From contig JBEKMC010000010.1 of the NCBI GenBank assembly GCA_050008715.1, positions 18,821 to 82,820 on the forward strand: 64,000 nucleotides of DNA, written 5' to 3'. The stretch is from JAKACA01 sp050008715 (GTDB lineage Bacteria; Actinomycetota; Acidimicrobiia; Acidimicrobiales; Bog-793). The translations under genes and the position numbers were made by a program. The notes below the pieces were generated by a model. That model did not search any database. It was not told the origin of the DNA and saw nothing but the letters and a program-made list of their open reading frames with translations. Shown in pieces: positions 8,853 through 17,237 of this stretch. Numbering within the stretch: position 1 is the first letter of the stretch; every line of letters begins with the position of its first letter.

Positions 8853-9954
8853 GAATGGGCCGAGGCTCCGGTATCTCGTCCACACTGAACAAGTCAGAAT
8901 TGGGCAAGTCAGAATTGGGTAAGTCAGCACCGGGCAAGCCAGCACTGGGCAAGGAGGCGTTCGGGTGTAGAGGAGTCTGCGCGGGCAGGCGGAGCGGCTC
9001 GCTCGATGCCGGAGCGCCGGCAAGCACCGCTGTCTGCGGGACCACCGCGCCCGAGAGATTGAGTGCGACTGACTCGTCCGGGTCGCCGACGATGAGCTTG
9101 GAGGACGACAAGGCCATGATCCCGACCACCACCAAGGACAGTCCGAAGGCGGCGCCAAGGATCGGGAGCACTCCGGAGCGGATGTGCTCATGGAGCAGGG
9201 TCGCCCCGAGGATGACGCTCGCGATCGGGTTGGCGGCTGCGAGGGCGGGCAGCGACCAGCGGATCGGGCCACTCTGGAACGCGCTCTGGACGAGGAACAC
9301 GCCGCACAACAGGCTCCCGCAGAACGCGTACAGCTCCCAGTTGCTCAACGTGTGTGTGATGACGGCACCGAGGCCGTGATGCAAGCTGCCGTCGATCCCT
9401 CGAGCCATCCCTTTTGCGAACGCCGCAGAAAGGCCGTTGATGAGTCCGCCTGCGCAGGCCAGCAAGCCGGCCTTCCATGTCGGTTTGCGGGAGGCGAGCG
9501 AGCAGCTCACGAGCACCAGCACGGCGAACCCGAGCGAGCCGAGGGCGATCGCCCAGCCTTCTCCCGAGCCGGTCCCGCTGCCTTTGCGGGGATCTGTCGC
9601 CACGAGCAGCACCACGAGGCCGAAACACACCGTCACGGCGGCGAGCAGCTCCCGGGCGCCGGGTCGCCGGCTGTGCACCCAGATGGCATTGATGGGCAAG
9701 GCGAACAGCAGCCCGCACACGAGGATCGGCTGCACCGACACGAGCGAGCCGTGCACGAGCGCGACGAGCTGCAGGGAGGTCCCGACGACGCTGGCACCGA
9801 TTCCTGCCAGCCACAACGGGCGCCTGACGAGGCGCAACAGCAGGCTGAACCGCAGGTGATGCTCCGCAGGTTGGGCGATGGCGGCGTGCTGCTGCAACAC
9901 GACGGCAACGGCAAAAGCCATGGCCGCGGCGAGACTGACCAGGATCACCAGCAC
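8839..9954 (-). CDS. DMT-superfamily (EamA-like) membrane transporter with repetitive tail
   Basis: The first 285 or so residues form nine to ten hydrophobic helices with the two-fold layout of drug/metabolite transporters, and PIRWSLPALAAANPIASVILG is a family-like helix pair. The transported substrate is unknown. The last 85 residues are cytosolic or extracytosolic and repetitive, with five-residue steps of the type (A/S)xLP(N/S/G). It starts with GTG. TAACCT (minus strand, 9961-9966) ends 6 bases upstream and fits a leaderless mRNA. It is divergent from the ABC transporter operon. Confidence 0.8.
   Translation of the reverse strand: MLVILVSLAAAMAFAVAVVLQQHAAIAQPAEHHLRFSLLLRLVRRPLWLAGIGASVVGTSLQLVALVHGSLVSVQPILVCGLLFALPINAIWVHSRRPGARELLAAVTVCFGLVVLLVATDPRKGSGTGSGEGWAIALGSLGFAVLVLVSCSLASRKPTWKAGLLACAGGLINGLSAAFAKGMARGIDGSLHHGLGAVITHTLSNWELYAFCGSLLCGVFLVQSAFQSGPIRWSLPALAAANPIASVILGATLLHEHIRSGVLPILGAAFGLSLVVVGIMALSSSKLIVGDPDESVALNLSGAVVPQTAVLAGAPASSEPLRLPAQTPLHPNASLPSAGLPGADLPNSDLPNSDLFSVDEIPEPRPIPTSL
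8891..8950. repeat. 15-bp tandem repeat in the DMT transporter tail
   Basis: Four copies of a 15-base unit (AAGTCAGAATTGGGC and close variants) lie at 8891-8905, 8906-8920, 8921-8935 and 8936-8950. On the minus strand they encode the five-residue steps of the C-terminal tail. Confidence 0.9.
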
Positions 9955-10019
9955 CTGTTCAGGTTATGCGACGCCGGGCATGCGCCGCTTTCGCCTGCGC
10001 TGCCGCCAGAATGAGGTAC

Positions 10020-11309
10020 ATGCGATTCCGACTCGTGGTTCCAGCGGCCGTCGTGCTCGCGGCGTCGTTGGCGGCCTGCGGGAACGCCAAGACGACCGTG
10101 AACAACGGCGGCAACTCGAACGGCGTCACGGCTCATTCGATCGTCGTGGGCGGCATCGCCTCGGTGACCGGCCCGCTCCCGCAGGCGTTCGCGCCAGTGT
10201 TCGACGGAGTCAGCGCGTACTTCGACATGGTGAACGCCTCGGGGGGCATCAACGGCCGGACGATCAAGTTCGCCTACCAGCTCGACGACGAGTCGGACCC
10301 CGCCATCGACGTGCAGCAGGCACGGGCCCTCGTGCAGTCGGACCACGTGTTCGCCGTCGTCGGTGTGGCCACGCCGAGCTTCAACGGGGCGTCGTATCTG
10401 GCGGCCAACAGCGTGCCGACCTTCGGCTACAACGTCAACCCGCAATGGTCGGACGGCCAGAGCCTCTTCGGTTACGACGGCTCGTACATCGATTTCGAGC
10501 ACCCCGGCCCCGAGTCCGCCTATCTGGCCGAGCAGCTGGGATCGAAGCGGGTCGGCATCATCGCCTACAACCTCTCCCAGTCGGCGGACGGCTGCATCGG
10601 CGTCGCCAACACGATGATGAAGTTCCACATCCCGGTCGCCTTCGAGGATCTCTCGATCTCGCCGCCCGCGATCGACCTGAGCGCCGACGTCAACCGGATG
10701 CGCGCCCACGGTGTCGACTTCGTCGCCAGCTGCCTCGACCTCAACGGGAACCTCGTGCTCTCACGCGCCCTGCAGGCGGCCGGAATGGGATCGGTCGCCC
10801 AGTACTGGCTCGACGGCTACGACGAGGCTGCCATCCGGACGAGCGCGGCCCTGATGGACGGCGTCTATCTCCTGATCGGTCATGTGCCGTTCGAATCGGG
10901 CGAGTCCCAGCCGCAGCGCTACCCGGCCATGGCGCTCTACCTGAAGGAGATCCGGAAGTACTTCCCTGGTGACGAGCCGAGCGAGCCGTCGCTCGCGGGC
11001 TGGGTGAGCGCCGAGATGTTCTCCGACGCCCTCAGAGCGATCGGGAGCGATGTCACGAGGGCGCGGCTCGTGGCAGCGGTGAACTCGCTCACCGCGTATA
11101 CCGGAGGGCTGATGGCCCCGATCGACTGGAAAGCCGAGCATCGCGAGGTCGGGCCGGTGGACTGCAACGTGTACGTGCGGGCCAACAGCACAGAGTTCGT
11201 GCCGGTCTTCGGCTCGTCGCGCACCGTGTTCACGTGTTTTCAGTACCCGCAGCCCTCTTCGAACAAGGTGGTCGTCGTGCCACCTCCCGCCTTCACGCCC
11301 GGAGGCTGA
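10020..11309 (+). CDS. ABC transporter substrate-binding lipoprotein (Leu/Ile/Val-binding type)
   Basis: The 429-residue protein has a lipoprotein signal (MRFRLVVPAAVVLAASLAAC) with the lipid-carrying Cys at the end of LAAC. A type I periplasmic-binding fold of the LivJ/LivK family follows (SIVVGGIASVTGPL, then FDMVNASGGINGRTIK). It would capture amino acids or similar solutes outside the membrane for the permease encoded next. Alternative in-frame starts are the ATGs at 9966 and 10011; 10020 gives the cleanest signal peptide and has a weak AGG upstream. The stop is 9 bases before the permease start. The family also binds short amides, urea and aromatic acids, so the exact ligand is open. Confidence 0.9.
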   Translation: MRFRLVVPAAVVLAASLAACGNAKTTVNNGGNSNGVTAHSIVVGGIASVTGPLPQAFAPVFDGVSAYFDMVNASGGINGRTIKFAYQLDDESDPAIDVQQARALVQSDHVFAVVGVATPSFNGASYLAANSVPTFGYNVNPQWSDGQSLFGYDGSYIDFEHPGPESAYLAEQLGSKRVGIIAYNLSQSADGCIGVANTMMKFHIPVAFEDLSISPPAIDLSADVNRMRAHGVDFVASCLDLNGNLVLSRALQAAGMGSVAQYWLDGYDEAAIRTSAALMDGVYLLIGHVPFESGESQPQRYPAMALYLKEIRKYFPGDEPSEPSLAGWVSAEMFSDALRAIGSDVTRARLVAAVNSLTAYTGGLMAPIDWKAEHREVGPVDCNVYVRANSTEFVPVFGSSRTVFTCFQYPQPSSNKVVVVPPPAFTPGG

Positions 11310-11318
11310 CCCGCCGAA

Positions 11319-13259
11319 GTGAGCCAACTACTCTCGTATGCCATTCCCGGCCTGCCGTACGGGTGCGTCTTCGCCTTGCTCGGAATGGGCCTCGTGCTCA
11401 CCTACCAGACCTCCGGTGTGTTCAACCTCGCATTCGGTGCGCAGGCGTACGCCTCTGCCGTCGTCTTCTTCGTGTCCGTCCAGAACGGATGGCCCGTGTG
11501 GGCGGCTTTCCTCCTCGCCGTCGTCTTCGGTGCGCCCGTGCTCGGGGCCGTCCTGCAGTTCGGCCTCTACCGGCACGTCCGCACGAAACCCCCCCTCGTC
11601 AAACTCGTCGCCGCCCTCGGCATGCTCATCGCCATCCCTGCCGTCCTTCAGGTGGCGTTCGGTGCCGACCAGCTCATCAACCCGCCGGCACTGTGGCTGG
11701 CGCCGTCGGCCATCTATTTCCATGTGGCAGGAGACGCCATCGACGGCACGGAGCTGTCGACGGTCATCGTCACTGCAGCCGTCGCCCTGCTGCTCTCGCT
11801 CATGTTCCACTTCACACAGATCGGCCTGCGCATGCGGGCGATGGCCGAAAGCCCGCGCATGGTCTCCCTCGCCGGCGTCAACGCCGAGGTCACCGGTTTT
11901 GCGAGCTGGATGCTCTCGAGCTTCCTCGCCGGCCTCGCCGGCGTGTTGCTCGCTCCGGCTTTCGGGGGGCTGCAGTCGACGAACTTCACCGCATTGCTCG
12001 TCGCCGCCGTTGCGGCCGCTGCTGCCGGCAGCCTGCGAAGCCTGCCGTGGACGTTCTTCGGTGGAATCCTCCTCGGTGTGGCCGAGGAGCTGCTGAGCGG
12101 GTACCTCCCGTCGGGTCAGATCCTCTCGTCCGGCCTACGACCTGCATTCCCCTTCGTCGTGTTGTTGGGCCTTCTCGTGTTCCTGCCGGGTCTGCGCCGT
12201 CGCTGGGCGAGGACCGATGACCCCCTCGCCGCCTGCGACCCGCCGCCCGCCCCGCTCACCTCCACGGTCGGAGGTGCTCTGTTCCGGCGGGCATCCCGCG
12301 GGACTATCGCCCTACTCCTGGCGGCGTTCGTCGTGTCCGCGCTGACCTGGGTGTCGGGCAGTTGGGTGTTCACGATCACCCAGATCCTCGTCTTCGCGAT
12401 CGTGTTCCTCTCGATCGTGCTCCTCACCGGCATGAGCGGGCAGATCTCGCTGTGCCAGGCGAGCTTCGCCGGTGTCGGCGCCTTCACCGCCGGCCAGATG
12501 GCAGATCACTTCGGCATCTCGATCCTGCTCGGGATCGTCATCGCAGCAGTCGTGAGCGCCGCCGTCGGAGTGATCGTGGCGCTACCGGCCCTGCGGCTCG
12601 GCGGGCTGGCGCTCGCCCTCGCCACGCTGGCCTTCGGCCTTCTGGCGGACAACATCGGCTTCCAATACTCGTGGTCGGGGAACGGCCAGAGCGGGATCTC
12701 GGTGCCCCGTCCTCAGCTCGGCTCGATCAACTTCACGAACGACCGGGCGTTCTTCGTCCTCGTACTCGTGGTGCTCGCCATCTGCGTCGTCGTCGTGGCG
12801 GCGATCGCCCGTGGCACCACCGGGCGGCAGCTCGCCGCCCTGCGCGGGAGTGAGCTCGCAGCGGCTTCCATCGGCGTCAATCCGGCACGGCTCAAGATCA
12901 TCGTGTTCGCGCTCTCGGCGGGCATCGCCGGCGTCGGCGGTGCCTTGTACGCCTCCCTCGACCAGAGCGTGTCGTCGAGCGACTTCAACACGCTCGTCTC
13001 GCTCGTTCTCGTCGTCGTCATCGCCACCGTCGGCGTCTCGAGCATCGAGGGGGCCATCGAGGCCGGCGTCGCCTACGTGCTCGTGAACACCGTGCTCACG
13101 AGCGACCTCCCCGCTCAGTACTCGAGCTTGCTCGAGCTCGTGTTCGGGGCTGGCGTGATCGTCTATGTGCTCCATCCCGAGGGGGTCGTCGAGGTCTCCA
13201 AGCGCTTCGTGCTCGACCACGTCCTGCGGCGGCCGACCGAGCCCGAGGCCGCCGTATGA
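11319..13259 (+). CDS. Branched-chain amino acid ABC permease, LivH-LivM fusion
   Basis: This 646-residue membrane protein joins two permease subunits. Residues 1-290 are LivH-like (PGLPYGCVFALLGMGLVLTYQTSGVFNLAFG) and residues 330-620 are LivM-like (LLTGMSGQISLCQASFAGVGAF, then the loop GRQLAALRGSELAAASIGV that contacts the ATPase). The linker near residues 293-325 is Pro/Arg-rich. In Escherichia coli these are separate genes. Here one polypeptide supplies both halves of the membrane channel. It starts with GTG, has GGAGG about 13 bases upstream, and overlaps the next start (ATGA). Confidence 0.94.
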   Translation: MSQLLSYAIPGLPYGCVFALLGMGLVLTYQTSGVFNLAFGAQAYASAVVFFVSVQNGWPVWAAFLLAVVFGAPVLGAVLQFGLYRHVRTKPPLVKLVAALGMLIAIPAVLQVAFGADQLINPPALWLAPSAIYFHVAGDAIDGTELSTVIVTAAVALLLSLMFHFTQIGLRMRAMAESPRMVSLAGVNAEVTGFASWMLSSFLAGLAGVLLAPAFGGLQSTNFTALLVAAVAAAAAGSLRSLPWTFFGGILLGVAEELLSGYLPSGQILSSGLRPAFPFVVLLGLLVFLPGLRRRWARTDDPLAACDPPPAPLTSTVGGALFRRASRGTIALLLAAFVVSALTWVSGSWVFTITQILVFAIVFLSIVLLTGMSGQISLCQASFAGVGAFTAGQMADHFGISILLGIVIAAVVSAAVGVIVALPALRLGGLALALATLAFGLLADNIGFQYSWSGNGQSGISVPRPQLGSINFTNDRAFFVLVLVVLAICVVVVAAIARGTTGRQLAALRGSELAAASIGVNPARLKIIVFALSAGIAGVGGALYASLDQSVSSSDFNTLVSLVLVVVIATVGVSSIEGAIEAGVAYVLVNTVLTSDLPAQYSSLLELVFGAGVIVYVLHPEGVVEVSKRFVLDHVLRRPTEPEAAV

Positions 13260-14017
13260 GTGCCCTGCTGGATGTCGTCGGCCTGGGCAAGCGCTTCGGG
13301 GGCATCAAGGCACTCGACGACGTCTCGCTCGAGGTGAGCGCTGGCGAGGCGGTCGGCCTGATCGGGCCGAACGGCGCCGGCAAGACGACGCTGTTCGACT
13401 GCGTCACGGGTGTGCGCCGCGCCGACACCGGGGAGATCCGCTTCGCCGGCGCGCAGATCGACAACTTGCCGATCTGGCGACGGGCCCGCCTCGGGATCGG
13501 CCGCACCTTCCAACGCATCGAGTTGTTCGGAGGGATGACGGCACGTGACCACCTGCTCGTGGCCGAACGCGAGCGCGCCGGGGACGGGAGGGTCTGGAAG
13601 GACCTGTTATGGCGTGGAGGCCCTCGCCACGACGAGCTCGACCGCGTGGAGAAGATGATCGCCGAGCTCGGCCTCGAGCCGTTCGCCGACGCTGCCATCG
13701 AGTCCCTCAGCCTCGGTCAGGGCCGGCTCGTCGAACTGGGTCGGGCGCTCATGATCGAGCCACGGCTCCTCCTGCTCGACGAGCCGTCGTCCGGGTTGGA
13801 CTCTCGCGAGAGCGGCGACCTCGCCGCGGTGATCAACGAGCTGCGTCATCGGCGGGAGATGGCGGTGCTCCTCGTGGAGCACGATCTCGACCTCGTCCAC
13901 GCCGTCGCCGAGCGCGCCTATGTGATCGACTTCGGGCGCCTGATCGCCTCCGGCCCGCTCGACGACGTCCTTGCCGATTCCGGCGTGCGTCGCGCCTACC
14001 TGGGGCAGGAAAAGTGA
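13256..14017 (+). CDS. livG: Branched-chain amino acid ABC transporter ATP-binding protein LivG
   Basis: The 253-residue ATPase has a Walker A motif (GPNGAGKTT, about residues 36-44), a signature helix in the variant form SLGQGRLVELGRALM, and a Walker B motif (LLLLDEPSSGLD). The insert after GIGRTFQRIELFGGMT is typical of LivG. The start overlaps the permease stop by four bases and the stop overlaps the livF start. It powers import with the fused permease and LivF. Confidence 0.95.
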   Translation: MSALLDVVGLGKRFGGIKALDDVSLEVSAGEAVGLIGPNGAGKTTLFDCVTGVRRADTGEIRFAGAQIDNLPIWRRARLGIGRTFQRIELFGGMTARDHLLVAERERAGDGRVWKDLLWRGGPRHDELDRVEKMIAELGLEPFADAAIESLSLGQGRLVELGRALMIEPRLLLLDEPSSGLDSRESGDLAAVINELRHRREMAVLLVEHDLDLVHAVAERAYVIDFGRLIASGPLDDVLADSGVRRAYLGQEK

Positions 14018-14745
14018 ACGTGACCGGAGCGGCGCCGCCTGCGCTCGAGCTGCGGCACGTGCATGCCGCCTACGGTCGTTTCCGGGCCCTGTTCGACGTC
14101 TCGTTCTGCGTCGCCAAGGGCTCAGTCGCCGCCATGCTCGGCCCGAACGGGGCCGGCAAGTCGACCATCGCCCGTGTGGTCGCCGGCCTCGTCCCCACGA
14201 CGGCCGGTGCGGTGCTGCTCGGCGGTGAGGACGTCACCGGCATGCCCGTCGATCGCATTGTGCGCCACGGCCTCGCCTTCGCACCGGAAGGTAGGCCGGT
14301 GTTCGCAACCCTGGACGTGGAGGACAACCTCCGGCTGACGTTCTGCCGCCAGCTGCCGCGTCGGGAGGTGGCGGGCGCCCTCGAGCGGTCCTACGCGCGC
14401 TTCCCTCACCTGAAGACCCGCAGGCGCCAGCTGGCCGGCACGCTGTCAGGCGGGGAGCAGCGGCTCCTTGCCCTCGCTCGGGTCCTTGCCGTGCCGCCCA
14501 GCCTGCTCGTCGTCGACGAGCTGTCTCTCGGCTTGGCGCCGAGAGCCGTGGACGACGTATTCGCCGCTCTTCGCGAGATCAACGAGGCGGGAACGAGCCT
14601 CCTCGTCGTCGAGCAGCAGGTCACCCGGGCGCTCGAGCTTGCCAGCCAGGTGATCGTGCTTCGCAAAGGTCGCGTGACCCACGATGTCGCCGCCAACGAG
14701 ATGCCCGAGGATGTCGCGAACGAGCTGCTGCCGGTGTCCCCTTGA
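14014..14745 (+). CDS. livF: Branched-chain amino acid ABC transporter ATP-binding protein LivF
   Basis: The 243-residue ATPase has Walker A GPNGAGKST, signature LSGGEQRLLALARVL and Walker B LLVVDELSLGLAP, with the LivF hallmark GLAFAPEGRPVF. The GTG at 14014 overlaps the livG stop (GTGA) and is preceded by GGGGCAGGA. It completes the four-gene transporter: lipoprotein, fused permease, LivG and LivF. Confidence 0.95.
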   Translation: MNVTGAAPPALELRHVHAAYGRFRALFDVSFCVAKGSVAAMLGPNGAGKSTIARVVAGLVPTTAGAVLLGGEDVTGMPVDRIVRHGLAFAPEGRPVFATLDVEDNLRLTFCRQLPRREVAGALERSYARFPHLKTRRRQLAGTLSGGEQRLLALARVLAVPPSLLVVDELSLGLAPRAVDDVFAALREINEAGTSLLVVEQQVTRALELASQVIVLRKGRVTHDVAANEMPEDVANELLPVSP

Positions 14746-14764
14746 GGTTCGCTCCGGACCGCCG

Positions 14765-15736
14765 TCAGCCGCAGGTCTTTGCGACGCGCAACGAGATGAC
14801 GTGGCCGTCTCGCACGCCGTACAGCGGGCCTTCCCCGTAGCAATCCTGGTGGGAGATCTGCACGACGCGGGTGGCGCCCGTGGAGATCGCGCCGATGGCG
14901 ATCCCGGTTGTCGAGATGGCGACCGTGGCGATGACCTTGCTGCCCCCGATCGCCTGCATCTCGCTGTTGCCGTTGCCCACCCAGCAGCCGCCGCTCACGA
15001 CCGACACATGGCCCTGTGTGTCGACGATCCCCGCCAAACCGGTCGGCCCGATGCCCGGCTTGGGACAGGTGAGGACGTGGATCGTGGCCACCACGTGTGT
15101 CCCGGCGGCCAGATCAGCAGTGTTCAGCTCCTCAACCTTGACCGTTGCGCCTCCGCGAAGCAGTACGAGCGTGTGCCCGTCAGGAAGAAACCCCGCCAGT
15201 GCCTTGCCGTCGAATCCTGTGACCACCCACTTCTTCGTCGACGTGCTCCACAGCTCCAGGTGTGAGTTCAGCACGGCGGCGCGCCCGCCGGAGCTCGAGA
15301 CGGCCACTGTGTCGGTCTCGTAGCCGTACGTGCTGGACGGCAGCTGTACGACGGCGTGGGGCTTGCCGCCGGCGCCGGGTGCGGACACGATCGACGGACC
15401 GCCCTTGAGCGAATCGGCGAGCAAATACACCACCGAACCCGTCACGGGAGCACTCACCCACTCGTAGCTCGTCGTGCTGGCGGGGACGAAGAGCGTACGG
15501 ATCAGGTGCCCGTTCACACCGGAGTAGAGGCCGATTCCGGGGATCGGGCCGACGCCGCCGTGCACCGGCGGCTCGTCTGCTGCGTAGTCGCCCGACACGG
15601 ATAGCGACACCGACGCCGAGGTGGCTCTTGGGCGCCCGAGCGCTCTGGAAGCGGCGGCTGTGTTGGGAGCCACCGCCAGAGTGAACACGGCTGCGACGGC
15701 GGCGAGCGAGGCGGCGATGCGAGGGATTGGTGTCAC
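14765..15736 (-). CDS. Secreted protein of unknown function, possible beta-propeller
   Basis: The 323-residue protein starts with a clear Sec signal peptide (MTPIPRIAASLAAVAAVFTLAVAP) ending near AAA. The rest is rich in Gly, Ser, Thr and Val, with short strand-turn-strand stretches such as AAVLNSHLELWSTSTKKWVV and HVSVVSGGCW that recall beta-propeller blades, though no family signature is evident. Four cysteines in the last 110 residues may form disulfides. TAACCT (minus strand, 15743-15748) ends 6 bases before the GTG, a leaderless arrangement. The gene faces livF, 19 bases apart. Confidence 0.7.
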   Translation of the reverse strand: MTPIPRIAASLAAVAAVFTLAVAPNTAAASRALGRPRATSASVSLSVSGDYAADEPPVHGGVGPIPGIGLYSGVNGHLIRTLFVPASTTSYEWVSAPVTGSVVYLLADSLKGGPSIVSAPGAGGKPHAVVQLPSSTYGYETDTVAVSSSGGRAAVLNSHLELWSTSTKKWVVTGFDGKALAGFLPDGHTLVLLRGGATVKVEELNTADLAAGTHVVATIHVLTCPKPGIGPTGLAGIVDTQGHVSVVSGGCWVGNGNSEMQAIGGSKVIATVAISTTGIAIGAISTGATRVVQISHQDCYGEGPLYGVRDGHVISLRVAKTCG

Positions 15737-15869
15737 GCCAGTAGGTTACGCCAGCGCGGTGCCATAACACAGCCCTAATAATTCGATCATGGTGAGCTCA
15801 CTTCCGACCGGTCAAATGGGCAGTGACCTACCAACTGCACCCGGAGCGGTTCCGGGGAAGGAGCAAGCC

Positions 15870-16367
15870 ATGAGCATCAAAGAAGCACTCAAGAGGAAGC
15901 TCTTGCCGATGACGGCGGGCGCTGCCGTTGTCGCACTTGCCGCCGGGGGCGTCGCCTATGCCTCGACGCCGTCGGCCGCCCCGGTGCCGGCAGCGGCTGC
16001 CACGGCGGCGAGCACGGCGTCGGCCCATCTCGGCCGGCTCGGCCTTCGGGCGGACGTTGTGCGCCTCATCCGACACACCATCCATGCCCAGCTGATCGTC
16101 GACACGAAGAAAGGTTTCGAGACGATCGACATCGACAAGGGCAAGCTCACGACTGACTCGTCGACGACCATCACGATCAAGCGAGCGGACAAGGCCAGCG
16201 TGAGCGCCACGATCACGTCGTCCACCAAGTTCATCGGTTTGAAGGAGTCCCAGCTCGGCACCGGCGACGGCGTCGTGCTCGTGCAGCACGGCGGCTACGC
16301 CCTCTATGTGGCGGCGAGGGCGCCGAACACGTCCTCGAACAGCACGAGCTCCACCAAGCTCAGCTGA
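15870..16367 (+). CDS. Small secreted or membrane-anchored protein of unknown function
   Basis: The 165-residue protein has an N-terminal hydrophobic segment (LPMTAGAAVVALAAGGVAYA) acting as signal or anchor, an Ala/Pro-rich linker, then a compact domain with beta-like segments (TTDSSTTITIKRADKASVS) that resembles small secreted domains binding no obvious cofactor. The ATG at 15870 is preceded by GGGGAAGGAG with 6-7 bases between, a strong site, so the open frame upstream from 15789 is not used. It lies just before a two-component system and may be one of its targets (inference only). Confidence 0.7.
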   Translation: MSIKEALKRKLLPMTAGAAVVALAAGGVAYASTPSAAPVPAAAATAASTASAHLGRLGLRADVVRLIRHTIHAQLIVDTKKGFETIDIDKGKLTTDSSTTITIKRADKASVSATITSSTKFIGLKESQLGTGDGVVLVQHGGYALYVAARAPNTSSNSTSSTKLS

Positions 16368-16448
16368 AGACGGGATGCGGCGGCGCTTGCTGTGCGCTTG
16401 GGTGGGAAGCGGTAACACCCAGCCCCGCAACCAGCCCCGGCGATACCA

Positions 16449-16487
16449 GCCTTGCCGGCGGAGGACGAGTTCCTCCACCGGCAGGGC
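16449..16487 (+). terminator. Strong stem-loop before the response regulator gene
   Basis: Bases 16449-16465 (GCCTTGCCGGCGGAGGA) pair with 16470-16487 with two or three mismatches and a loop of about four bases. It lies 80 bases after the small secreted protein and 22 before the regulator, so it could end the first transcript or form part of the regulator's 5' leader. There is no U-tract. Confidence 0.45.
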
Positions 16488-16508
16488 TGCCGGCGCGAGG
16501 CTGGTGAG

Positions 16509-17186
16509 GTGAGCCCCGATCTCGGCACGGTCGTCGTCATCGAGGACGATGCCAACATCGCGGAGTTGGTGGATCTCTACCTGCGACGGGACGGCTTTCG
16601 TGTGCTGATCGCCGGCGACGGCGCTGCAGGGCTCGCTCTCGTGCGCCGCGAGCGACCGCGTATGGTGATCCTCGACGTGGGCCTTCCGGGAGAGCGCGAC
16701 GGCTTCGAAGTCTGCCGCACTCTTCGCGCAGAAGGAGATTGGCCCGTCATGTTCCTCACGGCTCGGGACGACGAGATCGACCGTGTCCTCGGGCTCGAGC
16801 TCGGGGCGGACGACTACCTCACGAAGCCCTTCTCGCCCCGCGAGCTCGTCGCCCGCGTCCGGGCGGTCCTTCGGCGCACCGAGCGGCCTCCGCTGAGCGA
16901 CGCAGTCGTCGCCGTCGGCGACATCTCGATCGACCCGTCCCGGCGGGAGGTGCGCGTCGGCGGCACCCTGGTGGCCCTGACCACCCGCGAGTTCGATCTC
17001 TTGCACTGGATGAGCGAGCACCAGGGGTTCGTGTTGAGCCGCCAGCAGCTGCTGGACGGCGCCTGGGGCTCGGGTTGGTACGGGGACGCGCGCACGGTCG
17101 ACGTGCACATCGCCCAGCTACGGCGCAAGCTCGGAGACTCCCTGCCGCTCTCGACGGTGAGAGGTGTCGGTTACCGCCTTGCATGA
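16509..17186 (+). CDS. OmpR-family response regulator
   Basis: The 225-residue protein has a receiver domain (VVVIEDDANIAELVDLYL; phospho-acceptor D56 in VILDVGLPG; the conserved Lys in YLTKPFSPREL) and a C-terminal winged-helix DNA-binding domain (LTTREFDLLHWMSEHQGFVLSRQQLL, then TVDVHIAQLRRKLGD). Phosphorylated by its partner kinase it would bind promoter DNA as a dimer. The GTG at 16509 is preferred because the receiver begins right after it and a purine-rich stretch precedes it; a longer in-frame ATG start exists at 16452. The kinase gene follows 51 bases later. Confidence 0.92.
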   Translation: MSPDLGTVVVIEDDANIAELVDLYLRRDGFRVLIAGDGAAGLALVRRERPRMVILDVGLPGERDGFEVCRTLRAEGDWPVMFLTARDDEIDRVLGLELGADDYLTKPFSPRELVARVRAVLRRTERPPLSDAVVAVGDISIDPSRREVRVGGTLVALTTREFDLLHWMSEHQGFVLSRQQLLDGAWGSGWYGDARTVDVHIAQLRRKLGDSLPLSTVRGVGYRLA

Positions 17187-17237
17187 GGCCGACGGAGCCA
17201 ATCCGGCCGGCCTTAAAGCCGCCGATGGAGCAGTGCG

